In this document: positions 19,369-28,497 of the stretch, one piece after another
How the letters are laid out: every line of letters begins with the position of its first letter
How positions within the stretch are numbered: position 1 is the first letter of the stretch
NCBI GenBank assembly: GCA_040389305.1
Contig: JAZKAD010000015.1
Location: 1 to 64,000, forward strand
Reading direction: 5' to 3'
DNA from: JAZKAD01 sp040389305
GTDB lineage: Bacteria; Pseudomonadota; Alphaproteobacteria; Rickettsiales; Rickettsiaceae
Length of the DNA: 64,000 nucleotides
Made by a program: the position numbers and the translations under genes
Notes under the pieces: generated by a model
What the model was told of the DNA's origin: nothing
The model's database searches: none
The model's input: only the letters and a program-made list of their open reading frames with translations

Positions 19369-19773
19369 CGCCGCGTCTAAACCCTTCATTCCTGGAGGTC
19401 TATAATTTTCATCATGCTTGGTCAGCAGCTCTTTTGCAATAAAGATTCCATTCTCTAGTCTGCCAGCAACCACAGCCCCTTGATTCTCTCGAAATAAAAC
19501 GGGTATTACTCCTCTATATTGTACAAATATATCGGCTTTAGAATCTGTAACTATGAAGCTTATTGCGGATTGATCTATCTGAGTGATGGACCCTGGTTTT
19601 ACAAGTCCACCAATACGAATATCTTTATTTGTGAGAGTACTAGGAAGTTCAGAGGGGGTATAAAAAAATACTATACTATCCCTCATGCTACTTAGAAGTA
19701 GCGCCACTCCAAATGAGACGGAGGCAGTGATAATGAGCGCTAAGAATAATCTACTTTTTGTTTTTGGATGCAC
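19357..19773 (-). CDS. ccmE: Cytochrome c-type biogenesis protein CcmE
   Basis: Periplasmic haem chaperone of the system I cytochrome c maturation pathway; it carries haem covalently and hands it to CcmF/H. One N-terminal membrane segment (LFLALIITASVSFGVALLL), then the OB-fold with FFYTPSEL, RIGGLVKPGSI, YRGVIPVLFRENQGAVV and the haem-binding LTKHDENYRPP. I start at GTG 19773 because AAGG lies eight bases upstream and the frame before it reads as non-coding; that gives 138 residues, normal for the family. It serves the c-type cytochrome at 44108. Other ccm genes are not nearby. Confidence 0.9.
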   Translation of the reverse strand: MHPKTKSRLFLALIITASVSFGVALLLSSMRDSIVFFYTPSELPSTLTNKDIRIGGLVKPGSITQIDQSAISFIVTDSKADIFVQYRGVIPVLFRENQGAVVAGRLENGIFIAKELLTKHDENYRPPGMKGLDAALNP

Positions 19774-19949
19774 TATTTTTGCCTTAAATAGCGATATAGA
19801 GACTGCACCGCTAGAATCGCAAGAGATGCTATAGTGAAGGTATATGCAAGCACTAAATATTGTTCCATTTACTGTAACTTGAGTTTTGTTGATGTCCTTA
19901 GTATAGTGAACATGTTTTCTTTGTAGATCAAGCATTTTATGACAATTTT

Positions 19950-20849
19950 ATGATAAAGAAGGATCAAATAACTATAATTTGCGGCCCCACTGCTAGCGGA
20001 AAGTCTGCGCTTGCTATGAATATGGCAAGGCGCATTGGGGGAGCTGTAATCAACGCTGATTCTTGTCAGGTTTATAAAGAACTGCCCACTCTTACAGCCT
20101 CTCCAACTACCGAAGATAAATCAGAAATTCCTCACTATCTTTATAATTTTTTAAGTATTAGCGACGATTTTTCGGTTGCAAAATATTTAGATATTGCAAA
20201 AAAAACAGTAGAAGAGGTGAGGTCTATAGGACTTCATCCCATTATTGTTGGTGGAACGGGGCTTTATATAAATGCTTTGCTTTATGGACTTAGCAATATC
20301 CCCGAGATAACCCCAGACATAAGACAAAGATCTAGAGAGGAATTTGAAAATCTTGGAAGGGAAAATTTTTACAACAGACTCATAAGCTTGGACCCGCTTT
20401 TAGAAGGCAAAATAAAACAAGGTGATAGCCAGCGAATGATACGGGCCTTTGAAGTATTGATGCAAAGCGGAAAATCTATTGTGGATTATCAAAAGCATAA
20501 AACTGGCAACATCCAAGGTGATGTTTCTGTAATTTTTCTGCTCCCTGAGAGAAAGTTTTTGTATAAAACCTGCGATGAGCGTTTTATTCATATGGTAGAA
20601 AGCGGAGGTCTTGAGGAAGTAAAATCCAACCTTATTCAAGGACGTAGTAGTCCGAAAATTTTAGGACTAAAGGAGCTCACTCTGTATCTTCAAGGTGAGT
20701 TACTTTTGAGCGAAGCTATCTCTTTGGCTCAAGCCAAAACACGTCAATATGCAAAAAGACAGATCACTTGGTTTACGCATCAGATTCAAGAAAAAAAGAT
20801 AATGCAATTTGGAACAATAGGAGAGTTTGAGAAGTTGCTATGCCCATAA
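19950..20849 (+). CDS. miaA: tRNA dimethylallyltransferase MiaA
   Basis: Adds the isopentenyl group to A37 of UNN-reading tRNAs. P-loop ICGPTASGKSALA (about 10-22), INADSCQVYKELP with the catalytic Asp, IIVGGTGLYINALLYGL, and the C-terminal TRQYAKRQITWFTHQ are all present. 299 residues is the usual length. It stands divergent from ccmE, and is followed by the promoter of the small secreted peptide. Confidence 0.94.
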   Translation: MIKKDQITIICGPTASGKSALAMNMARRIGGAVINADSCQVYKELPTLTASPTTEDKSEIPHYLYNFLSISDDFSVAKYLDIAKKTVEEVRSIGLHPIIVGGTGLYINALLYGLSNIPEITPDIRQRSREEFENLGRENFYNRLISLDPLLEGKIKQGDSQRMIRAFEVLMQSGKSIVDYQKHKTGNIQGDVSVIFLLPERKFLYKTCDERFIHMVESGGLEEVKSNLIQGRSSPKILGLKELTLYLQGELLLSEAISLAQAKTRQYAKRQITWFTHQIQEKKIMQFGTIGEFEKLLCP

Positions 20850-20935
20850 GATTCAGGTACGCGTTGCATTTAAGCCCTATTAGATGCTTTTTATAAAAAA
20901 ATCTTCAGAAAGATGATTGTAATGTATAAAACCTC

Positions 20936-20963
20936 TTGCTAGCCCAGAAGACAGTGATATAAT
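20936..20963 (+). promoter_or_regulatory. Sigma-70-like promoter of the small secreted protein
   Basis: TTGCTA, 16 bases, then a perfect TATAAT, ending 32 bases before the ATG at 20996. With the terminator at 21203 it makes a one-gene transcription unit. Confidence 0.65.
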
Positions 20964-20995
20964 GATCTCACCAACTTTTAATTTACAGGTTTATC

Positions 20996-21175
20996 ATGAA
21001 AAATATCGTTACTCTTCTAGCCTCTCTACTAGTAGCTTCTTCAGTTTTTGCAGCTGAAGTTAAGCATGAAGCTACTTCTACTTCTGTAACTAAAGAAGTC
21101 AAAACAGATGCTACTGGTCATGCAGTGTCAGAAGAAGTTACAAAAGAAGAGTCTAAAGAAGAATCAACTAAGTAA
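20996..21175 (+). CDS. Small secreted charged protein (59 aa)
   Basis: ATG at 20996, TAA at 21173. The first 20 residues are a clear signal peptide (MKNIVTLLASLLVASSVFAA), with cleavage expected after VFA or FAA. The mature part, about 39 residues, is rich in Glu, Lys, Thr and Ser with a loose EVTKEESKEE pattern and no cysteine. It should be periplasmic or exported and intrinsically disordered. It has its own promoter and terminator, which argues that it is real and perhaps well expressed. No family recognised. Confidence 0.75.
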   Translation: MKNIVTLLASLLVASSVFAAEVKHEATSTSVTKEVKTDATGHAVSEEVTKEESKEESTK

Positions 21176-21202
21176 TTCTCTCTTTATTACTTAAGCTATA
21201 AA

Positions 21203-21234
21203 GGCCCTTAGTTAGTTCTGAGGGTCTTTTTTTT
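21203..21234 (+). terminator. Rho-independent terminator after the small secreted protein
   Basis: Stem GGCCCTTAG / CTGAGGGTC (nine pairs, two of them G:U) with loop TTAGTT, followed by eight T. Confidence 0.85.
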
Positions 21235-21247
21235 ATTACGACAGAGC

Positions 21248-21270
21248 GTGTCACTTCACTCGCAATGTCA
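21248..21270. repeat. Possible remnant of the REP-like element
   Basis: GTGTCACTTCACTCGCAATG resembles the right half of the palindrome at 2155-2238 (CGTCAC...CTCGCAATGA type). Only one half is present and it is short, so chance similarity cannot be excluded. Confidence 0.3.
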
Positions 21271-21275
21271 GTTAT

Positions 21276-21923
21276 TTATTCTTCTAGCAAAAACTGCGCG
21301 GCTAGCTGAACCGTGATTTTCCTTTTGGATTCAAGAGCAAAGCGATCTAGTTTTTCAACGCATGCGCTAATGTCATGATAATTTCTTGTAATGCGCTTCG
21401 CAAGATATTCTGCTACCTCAATAGAGACCTTTAAAGACCTTGCTGTAAAATGATGCATTAGAAGCATTTTTGTCATATTTTCATCGGGCAAATCTAGATG
21501 CAAGATGTTGATTGAATTTAGCCTTGACTGCAAATCGCGCAAAGCAAAAACAGGTTTTGATTCCGCAGTGAGCATAAGATATTTTTGAGCTTCATTTATA
21601 CGATTAAATAAATGCAGCAATTCCTCGGGATCAAAAGAATTCATATTTTCGATGATATAACCCGGAGCATCCTGGAATTCTGCACCAGGCGACAGGAATA
21701 CACTTCCAAATTTGCGACGCCAGATATGCGCAAGATGTGTTTTCCCGGAGGCTTTCGGCCCAAGCAACAGAAGGCTTTTGCTATAAGGCTCCACTCCCCA
21801 ATATTTTACGCAGTTCGAGATCGATGCATGAATAATCTCATGCATAGGGAAGACGATAAAATCTTCTTCCGCATAATTATTGGCCTTGGCAAAATTTAAA
21901 CTGTATTGTTGGCTTTGGGTCAT
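21276..21923 (-). CDS. hdaA: DnaA-related regulator HdaA
   Basis: AAA protein related to the DnaA ATPase domain; in alphaproteobacteria HdaA stimulates ATP hydrolysis by DnaA to prevent over-initiation. Walker A GPKASGKTHLAHIW (residues about 55-68) and the C-terminal lid with ARSLKVSIEVAEYLAKR and YHDISACVEKLD are visible; the DNA-binding domain IV of DnaA is absent. At 215 residues the length fits Hda. The Walker B and sensor motifs are weak (IIENMNSFDPEELL), as in other Hda proteins. It lies divergent from rnj. Confidence 0.85.
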   Translation of the reverse strand: MTQSQQYSLNFAKANNYAEEDFIVFPMHEIIHASISNCVKYWGVEPYSKSLLLLGPKASGKTHLAHIWRRKFGSVFLSPGAEFQDAPGYIIENMNSFDPEELLHLFNRINEAQKYLMLTAESKPVFALRDLQSRLNSINILHLDLPDENMTKMLLMHHFTARSLKVSIEVAEYLAKRITRNYHDISACVEKLDRFALESKRKITVQLAAQFLLEE

Positions 21924-22027
21924 TATTCTGGACTATAAATTAAAAGTAGTGTATAAACTGTCATCCTTTGAGTGGGCAAGGCCTGTTGGCGCAAGCTCGA
22001 GGTATCATTATAAATAATCTATAAAAT

Positions 22028-23698
22028 ATGTCATTTAATATAAAAAAACACCAAGACGATTTTCTGTTCATACCTCTTGGAGGATCAAATGAAATAGGAA
22101 TCAATGTAAATCTTTATCACTACAAGGGCAAGTGGCTTATGGTCGATTGCGGCGGAGGATTCGCCGATGACTATCTGCCTGGCGTGGATATGCTAGTTGC
22201 GGATATCAGCTTTATTGAAAAATATAAGAAAGATCTTGTGGGACTAGTTCTCACTCACGCTCACGAAGATCATGTGGGCGCTGTGCAATATCTTTGGAGC
22301 GATATCGAGTGCCCTATATACGCCACCACATTTACGGCAAATTTTCTCAAAACGAGACTCGCTGAATATAGCTTTGCCAAGAAAATCAAGATAAACGAGG
22401 TAAAACCTAACTCTAGCCTAGAGCTTGGACCCTTTAAGATTGAGATGCTCAACCTCACTCACTCAGCGCCGGAGATGCAAGCCCTTGTTATTAAAACTGA
22501 GAAGGGAAATGTACTGCATACGGGAGATTGGAAATTTGATGACCATCCATTGGTTGGCCCGCCATCTGACTATAATCTACTTAAAAAATATGGAGACGAA
22601 GGCATTTTAGCTTTGGTCTGTGACTCTACGAATGTATTTAATCGTGGAACTTCAGGGTCTGAAGGAGATCTGAAGCCTAGCCTTACTAAGATTATTGCTG
22701 GATGCAAAAAAATGGTAGTTGCTACTACATTTGCATCTAACCTTGCAAGGCTTGATACTTTAATCCGCGTTGCTGAAAGCGTTGGAAGAAAAGTCGTTTT
22801 AGCGGGACGCAGTATGCATAGAATGACAGCTACAGCTCAGGCTAGTGGTTACCTGCAAGATATTCCAAATTTCGTGGATGAGAGAGACGTGTCGCGTCAT
22901 CCGCGCGAGACCCTTATGATTTTGGCGACTGGTTGCCAAGGCGAGCCTATGGCTGCTACTTCTAAGATGGTAAGCGGAACGCACCAGAGCATAAGACTTG
23001 CTCCTGAGGATACCGTGATATTTTCCTCCAAAATCATTCCTGGGAATGATAAAAAAATATATCGCATGTTTAATAGCCTGGTGAAGCTAGGAGTTGAAGT
23101 GATTACTGAGCGTGATCATTTTGTCCATGTATCAGGGCATCCAAATATAGATGAACTCAAAAAAATGTACGACTTAGTGCGCCCAGAAATATGTATCCCT
23201 GTGCATGGTGAGCCTGTGCATATTCACGAACATGCTAAAATTGCAAGAGCTCATGGTATTAAGCATGCAGTAGAAGTAGAAAACGGCAGCGTGGTGATTC
23301 TGGACAGAGAGAATCCCCGTGTTATTGACAAAGTAGAGACTGGATATCTTGCAATCGAAGGCAATTATTTACTGCCTATTGAGTCCCCGATATTCAAGAC
23401 ACGTAGACGTATAAGAGATGCAGGTGTTGCAGTTGTCACTCTTGTGCTTAAAGCGGATGGAAAGCTAGCTGCAAAACCTGTATTAGCTCTCCCTGGTTGC
23501 CTTGATCCAGAAACGGATAAAGATCTATTTGCCGCAGTTGTTGGCGAGCTTCATGAAGCTATCGGTAACGCGCTTAATAGCAAGCATGCCAAAAACCCCG
23601 ATATTGAAGATATAGCAAAATCTTGTATACGCCGTATCCTTAAAACAGAAATCGGAAAGAGTCCTTTGGTGATCGTCAATACTGTCACTACGAAGTAA
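22028..23698 (+). CDS. rnj: Ribonuclease J
   Basis: Metallo-beta-lactamase/beta-CASP nuclease with endo- and 5'-3' exonuclease activity in mRNA decay and rRNA maturation. Zinc-binding HAHEDH at residues 77-82, further ligands in LTHSAPE and HTGDWKFD, and the beta-CASP tail with HVSGHPN and IPVHGEPVHIHEHA. The C-terminal domain (KADGKLAAKP) completes 556 residues, the family length. Starts at ATG 22028. Alphaproteobacteria commonly carry RNase J together with RNase E. Confidence 0.95.
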   Translation: MSFNIKKHQDDFLFIPLGGSNEIGINVNLYHYKGKWLMVDCGGGFADDYLPGVDMLVADISFIEKYKKDLVGLVLTHAHEDHVGAVQYLWSDIECPIYATTFTANFLKTRLAEYSFAKKIKINEVKPNSSLELGPFKIEMLNLTHSAPEMQALVIKTEKGNVLHTGDWKFDDHPLVGPPSDYNLLKKYGDEGILALVCDSTNVFNRGTSGSEGDLKPSLTKIIAGCKKMVVATTFASNLARLDTLIRVAESVGRKVVLAGRSMHRMTATAQASGYLQDIPNFVDERDVSRHPRETLMILATGCQGEPMAATSKMVSGTHQSIRLAPEDTVIFSSKIIPGNDKKIYRMFNSLVKLGVEVITERDHFVHVSGHPNIDELKKMYDLVRPEICIPVHGEPVHIHEHAKIARAHGIKHAVEVENGSVVILDRENPRVIDKVETGYLAIEGNYLLPIESPIFKTRRRIRDAGVAVVTLVLKADGKLAAKPVLALPGCLDPETDKDLFAAVVGELHEAIGNALNSKHAKNPDIEDIAKSCIRRILKTEIGKSPLVIVNTVTTK

Positions 23699-23713
23699 CC
23701 CTCTTATGCTGCG

Positions 23714-23745
23714 TCACCACTCTTCTGCTTTAGTAAGAGTGGTGA
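23714..23745. terminator. Hairpin between convergent rnj and exporter genes
   Basis: Perfect 11-base stem TCACCACTCTT / AAGAGTGGTGA with a ten-base loop. There is no T-run on either side, so it may stabilise 3' ends or act as a weak bidirectional terminator. Confidence 0.5.
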
Positions 23746-23756
23746 TATAACAAGAT

Positions 23757-25274
23757 TTAGTCCTTTATTCCACGCACTACAGTTAGCAAGGCAAGTATTG
23801 CCAAACCTGTCACGCCCAGCATATTCATACTAAAACTTTCTACAAAAGAACTTTTAAGAATATGAAAGAGGGTAGTAGCTTGTTCTGGAAATGCTTTTTG
23901 CATCTGTTCTAAATTAGGAGCTGGTCTTGCTATCGCTTCAAATAAGAATGCGGTGATATCAGTCCCCGCCTCAATGCCTTGGGCGTTAAGCTTATCAACG
24001 ATTTTATCTCTTCCAAATAACACAAGTAGACTGGTCGAAAGTATCACGCTAATAGTATTGCCAAGCATCATTGCCATAGTATACACCGCAGACGAAATAT
24101 TGATGTCTTGAGATTGTACTGAGCGCATCATCGCAATATTTCCTGCAGTAAAAAACCCTCCTATCCCTATGCCCGTTAAAAACAAAGCGGTAATAATAAT
24201 GTATAGGTCGGTCCCGGTATCAAAAAAAGCTGCGATGCCTACGCCAATTGCTGCGAATATAGTTGTGAAGATCATTGGAGTTCTTACTCCAAATCTATCT
24301 ACTAACGACCCACCGAAGGGCGATAAAGCTCCCATAGAAACAGTCATAGCAAAAAATACTATACCAGTTTTATAGCTAGAAAATTCTTTGGCATTTTGTA
24401 AATACAATCCTATTAATACTATTACTGCTGAAAAAACCATAGACATAAGAGAGCAGCTTATAGCGCAAGACATAAAAGCTTTATTGCGTAACACGTAATG
24501 CGGGAGCATTGGGTTTGTTAATTTACCGTCTCGCGCAAAAAAGGCAAATAATATGCCAAGGCTTACTGCTAATGTAAGCCATAATTTAGGGCTAGATATG
24601 CTCCAAATTTCTACCTGGTTTATACAAAATACTAGAAGGCATAGTCCGGAAGCTAGAAGGCAACTACCAATAAAATCTATAGAAATAGCATCATTTTCAC
24701 GTTCGTTTTTGACGACGCTGAGAAGTATGCCAATGATCACCATTCCTATAGGGAGATTAATATAATAAATCCAGCGCCACTCCCATGCTTCAATAATATA
24801 TCCACCAAGAGTTGGTCCTATTGCAAGCCCCGCGCTAGAAAAAAGCATCATTATTCCCATGACTAGCCCTTGTTTATCCTTGGGCGCTGTCGTAAAAATT
24901 ATTGCCCAACAAGGCGCGGTAAATATCGCGGCACCAAAGCCTTGTATTACACGGCCCGCAATGAGCATTGTAACGTTATGTCCTATGCCTACAACTGCGG
25001 ACCCAAACATAAAAATTATCAACCCCGTTATTAGGGTGTTACGTCTACCATAGATATCCGCAATACGTCCAGCAGGTATGACAAAAGCCCCCCAAATAAG
25101 CACATAACCGCTAAGCAGCCATTGCAAAGTATTGAGATCGGATCCTAATTCTTGGGATATAGGTGCTAAGGTTAGATTGACGGCTGTATAATCAATATTC
25201 ATCAGGAACATTAAAATTCCTACGGCCAGCAATAAAAGCCATGTCTTGAATGGTATAATACTTAAATTTGTCAT
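23757..25274 (-). CDS. DHA2-family (EmrB/QacA-like) multidrug MFS exporter
   Basis: Drug:proton antiporter with about 14 membrane segments. Motif A GRIADIYGRRNTLI between segments 2 and 3, motif C-like GLAIGPTLGGYIIEAWEWRWIYYI-type region (read in parts: GPTLGGYII, WRWIYYINLP), and the N-terminal motif D1 MNIDYTAVNLTL are present. I start at ATG 25274 (MTNLSIIPFK, 505 residues) rather than 15 codons upstream. No emrA adaptor is adjacent, so export to the periplasm is the safest reading. Substrate unknown. Confidence 0.85.
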   Translation of the reverse strand: MTNLSIIPFKTWLLLLAVGILMFLMNIDYTAVNLTLAPISQELGSDLNTLQWLLSGYVLIWGAFVIPAGRIADIYGRRNTLITGLIIFMFGSAVVGIGHNVTMLIAGRVIQGFGAAIFTAPCWAIIFTTAPKDKQGLVMGIMMLFSSAGLAIGPTLGGYIIEAWEWRWIYYINLPIGMVIIGILLSVVKNERENDAISIDFIGSCLLASGLCLLVFCINQVEIWSISSPKLWLTLAVSLGILFAFFARDGKLTNPMLPHYVLRNKAFMSCAISCSLMSMVFSAVIVLIGLYLQNAKEFSSYKTGIVFFAMTVSMGALSPFGGSLVDRFGVRTPMIFTTIFAAIGVGIAAFFDTGTDLYIIITALFLTGIGIGGFFTAGNIAMMRSVQSQDINISSAVYTMAMMLGNTISVILSTSLLVLFGRDKIVDKLNAQGIEAGTDITAFLFEAIARPAPNLEQMQKAFPEQATTLFHILKSSFVESFSMNMLGVTGLAILALLTVVRGIKD

Positions 25275-25473
25275 ATTATTAATTAGATAAAAGTTATAGT
25301 AGCGATATATATTACACAATTAAAAATCTTGGACAATGCATAAAAAGAGACTGGCATTCTGCCCATACTATTTTTATTTGCATCGTATTTTATTGGACTT
25401 GCCGAAGTTAAAAGATTTATTACCGAATAAGAAAAGGAATGAGTTATACTACAATTTTAAATAGCTCAAATAA

Positions 25474-26289
25474 ATGATTCTACCTTCCATTGCCGCTCAT
25501 GCAAAACTCCATGATATTACCCCGCAAAAAAAATTAGGACAGAATTTTATTTTCGACTCCTCTTTATGCGATAAAATAGTAAGGTCTGTACCTGGCATTA
25601 TCGAAGGGCGTCATGTGCTTGAGGTGGGCCCGGGGCCTGCTGGTCTTACGCGCTCTATATTGGGCGCGAAGCCTTCTAAACTAACAGTAATAGAAAGAGA
25701 TAATAGATGCCTCGCTCTTCTTAGCGATATTAAAGCTGCTTATCCTAATTTCGAGATCATTGAAGGAGATGCGTTAAAGATTAACCTACTCTCTCTTGGC
25801 CTTCTTGAAGGCTCAAAAATCATTATTATCTCTAACCTTCCATATAATATAGGCACAGAATTGGTCTTTAGATGGCTCGAGCATGCGGAAGTAGTTGAGT
25901 CCATGACTCTCATGCTTCAAAAAGAAGTAGTTGAACGTATTTGCGCAAAGCATAATACAAAGGCTTATGGGAAGTTATCTGTAATGTGCCAAATCATGGC
26001 AAATACAAAAAAAGAATTTGATGTATCTCCTAAGGCTTTTTATCCCCCTCCCAAAGTACATTCCAGTATTGTGACTATAAAGCCTTTAGCTCATCTGCCG
26101 CCCAAAGAAGTAATAGAGAAGGTGCGTGAGATCACTCATTTTGCTTTTATTGGAAGAAGAAAGATGCTGAGATCTTCTTTGAAATTTATCCCAGAGAGTG
26201 TCTTTGCTGAGCTTGGGATTGATACGGAAGTAAGGGCTGAAAATGTTAGTCCTGATGAGTATTTGAAATTAGCTAAAGCTCTGCTTTAA
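25474..26289 (+). CDS. rsmA: 16S rRNA dimethyladenosine transferase KsgA/RsmA
   Basis: Dimethylates A1518 and A1519 of 16S rRNA late in 30S assembly. [12 protein letters not shown] (N-terminal signature), SAM motif [12 protein letters not shown], catalytic [10 protein letters not shown] and the C-terminal [15 protein letters not shown] are all present in 271 residues. It converges on the outer-membrane barrel gene with 23 bases between. The usual neighbours pdxA and surA are not seen. Confidence 0.94.
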   Translation: MILPSIAAHAKLHDITPQKKLGQNFIFDSSLCDKIVRSVPGIIEGRHVLEVGPGPAGLTRSILGAKPSKLTVIERDNRCLALLSDIKAAYPNFEIIEGDALKINLLSLGLLEGSKIIIISNLPYNIGTELVFRWLEHAEVVESMTLMLQKEVVERICAKHNTKAYGKLSVMCQIMANTKKEFDVSPKAFYPPPKVHSSIVTIKPLAHLPPKEVIEKVREITHFAFIGRRKMLRSSLKFIPESVFAELGIDTEVRAENVSPDEYLKLAKALL

Positions 26290-26312
26290 ATAGCGATTCA
26301 GCGCACAAACTA

Positions 26313-27305
26313 TTAAAGCTTCAAGCCTACTTTCAAGCAATATACTTGCGCGACAAATTTCTTGGCAAAACTTGCATCATATCCAATGCCTAACTCATAT
26401 CCTGGTTTATAAAATTTCATAGAGCCTCCAGCATTATAAGTAGAAGCCCGTGGGTTTAGGTAAGAAACCGCGAAGCTTGAACGGTAAAAGGAAGTTAGTT
26501 CCTGGTTTTTGCCATGGTTTCGAGCAAAGCTACCATGCACTTCACTGGTGAGCTCAGCGTCCTCGATATTCCTTAAGTGCTTAACGGTAATACCAAGAAC
26601 CGATGATGTTTGCTGAACATTAAGAGACGGTATATATTTTGGGGTATTAACAATAGCGCTGCCACGGTTTCGGTAAGTACGCGCTGGTATGTGGCTTATT
26701 TTCCTATAACTTTTTATAAAAATAGAGTCACTAACAAGGCCGATGTATGGTATGAGATGTAGATTTGCTCTAGCTAAGTAATCCTGCCCTACAAAGACAT
26801 TAGCTCCAAATATTTTTGCTTTCGGCTTAGTGTAGGAAATAATTTCCCCTCTGATTTTTTGTATATTAGGCGCTTTAACATGGCCTTGGCCAAAAATAAG
26901 ACGCCCATCCACGAAGATGCTAGGGGTAACGTCAAGATGACCATCCATAACCCCCATATATCCTTCAGCTTTGTATTTATTATGAGTCACGATTTTACTT
27001 CGCGAGGCAAAAGCTGCAATAGAAAAAGTTGTATCGTCTATACGAGCTCTATATCCCAAGCCATAACATTCTGTATCTATTTTATGGTCTGCGAACTCGC
27101 CTAAGCTTTTTTGTTTGGCACTTGCTCTTATAACTTTAGTAAATACTCCTTGCTCTATTGTTTGTGCTTCCTTTTTGTCTTCTATAGTAGATGCATAATC
27201 TTGCTCATTGGGTAAATTTTCACCTGCATCAGCTAGAGCGCAGTAATGCGGAGCTAAAAATATTAAATATATTACAATTGTTTTAAATGCGCCTTTAACT
27301 CTCAT
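26313..27305 (-). CDS. Putative outer-membrane beta-barrel (autotransporter-barrel-like)
   Basis: 330 residues. A signal peptide is likely at 1-26 (TIVIYLIFLAPHYCALADA). The remainder shows the alternating amphipathic strands and glycines of a beta-barrel: YGLGYRARIDDTTFSIAAFAS, SSFAVSYLNPRASTYNAGG-type segments and a C-terminal strand ending CLKVGLKL. The layout resembles isolated autotransporter barrel domains of Rickettsiales surface antigens, with a short passenger-like stretch (residues 30-75) before it. It lies back-to-back with another signal-peptide protein at 27531. Family placement tentative. Confidence 0.6.
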   Translation of the reverse strand: MRVKGAFKTIVIYLIFLAPHYCALADAGENLPNEQDYASTIEDKKEAQTIEQGVFTKVIRASAKQKSLGEFADHKIDTECYGLGYRARIDDTTFSIAAFASRSKIVTHNKYKAEGYMGVMDGHLDVTPSIFVDGRLIFGQGHVKAPNIQKIRGEIISYTKPKAKIFGANVFVGQDYLARANLHLIPYIGLVSDSIFIKSYRKISHIPARTYRNRGSAIVNTPKYIPSLNVQQTSSVLGITVKHLRNIEDAELTSEVHGSFARNHGKNQELTSFYRSSFAVSYLNPRASTYNAGGSMKFYKPGYELGIGYDASFAKKFVAQVYCLKVGLKL

Positions 27306-27530
27306 AAATACCTATTTCCAGAGTCTTACTTTGCAGCATATGAGCTAAACATAAGCAAATTATATCTGGACCATAGTCAAAACTAAATATTCGTCAATCA
27401 CAAATTGTATATATATACTTAATATAAAGCTTTTGTATCATAGTAAGCTTTACTTCTATTAAATATTCTGTAGTATCGGGTTTCTTGAGGGGGTGCTTTA
27501 AGGAGCGTTTTTAGAAATTACAGGTTCTGA

Positions 27531-28460
27531 ATGAAATTAAGATTTCTGAGCAAGGTATGCGCTGCAGTAGTGCTGAATTTATATTCCCTTGGGCCCCTGG
27601 CATCTCCTTGGCTTCCAGAGGTTGGGCAATATACATACATAACGAACTTTAATTTTGTAGATTCTGTAACTATTCAGCGTCTTAAAGTGGAGTCTCGGAC
27701 ATATTATGCATTCGAGCAAGATATATTGTTCTTATACGGCAGAAGGTATGAATATGAAAATGATGACAAATTAACTCCCGAGGCTAAAGCCCATCGCGTT
27801 CAAAAAGTGGATGAACAAATTTTAAATACCAGACGCAAACAAGCCAATGTACGTAAAGATTATCCTTTGCGCTTCATCTCGCAATCAGTCGAATATGGTA
27901 TCTGTGAAAATCATAGCTTGGCACTTAAAGTCATCTCGCAGATGCAGAATAAATTTATCCATTCTTCTCGTGAAAATCTTGGTTTTGAGCTTTCTCATAA
28001 GACCAAGCTCTTCGAGACTAATAAGTATATTATCTCTCTGCAGCCTATGTTTGCAGCATATAAAAATTCAAGCTCTATAGATGATGTATCGGGCTCGCTT
28101 GCACTCTTGGTTGGTAGGACAGAGAAAACCAAGTTTGGTAAAACTTTGAACTTGGCTTCTCTAGCCCCTGGTCTATCCAAGGATTCCTGGTACTTCAATA
28201 TAGATTATACGACGGGGCTTGAGACAAAGAATGGGGCGCTGATTTTGCTTCAAACATATAATAGATTCAGGCCAAAAGCATCTAAGCTATACAACCAAAC
28301 CTCCACTGAGCAATTTTCACTTGCAAAGTCTTTGTATTTAGGAAGTTCTGCAAACCCCGTTAAAGCGACCGTGCAAATAGGATATTTCAATGAACTCAGC
28401 ATAAGGGCCCAGAGAAGTCTAGCATCGGGAGTGCAATTTGCAATATGGCTACAACTTTGA
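27531..28460 (+). CDS. Secreted or outer-membrane protein of unknown function
   Basis: 309 residues starting ATG 27531. Signal peptide at about 1-25 (VCAAVVLNLYSLGPLASP). The mature part begins LPEVGQYTYITNFNFVDSV and continues with amphipathic beta-strand patterns to a terminal aromatic-rich strand (GVQFAIWLQL), which suits an outer-membrane barrel. Residues about 75-110 are highly charged and probably an extracellular loop or helix. The divergent neighbour is also envelope-located. I do not recognise a named family. Confidence 0.65.
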   Translation: MKLRFLSKVCAAVVLNLYSLGPLASPWLPEVGQYTYITNFNFVDSVTIQRLKVESRTYYAFEQDILFLYGRRYEYENDDKLTPEAKAHRVQKVDEQILNTRRKQANVRKDYPLRFISQSVEYGICENHSLALKVISQMQNKFIHSSRENLGFELSHKTKLFETNKYIISLQPMFAAYKNSSSIDDVSGSLALLVGRTEKTKFGKTLNLASLAPGLSKDSWYFNIDYTTGLETKNGALILLQTYNRFRPKASKLYNQTSTEQFSLAKSLYLGSSANPVKATVQIGYFNELSIRAQRSLASGVQFAIWLQL

Positions 28461-28487
28461 GAGAAATATCACAAGATAAAGAGAAAA

Positions 28488-28497
28488 NNNNNNNNNN
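28488..28497. other. Assembly gap (10 N) at the 5' end of the glycosyltransferase gene
   Basis: Ten undetermined bases. The reading frame of the downstream glycosyltransferase is open right up to the gap, so coding sequence is missing here and the true gap is probably longer. Confidence 0.95.
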
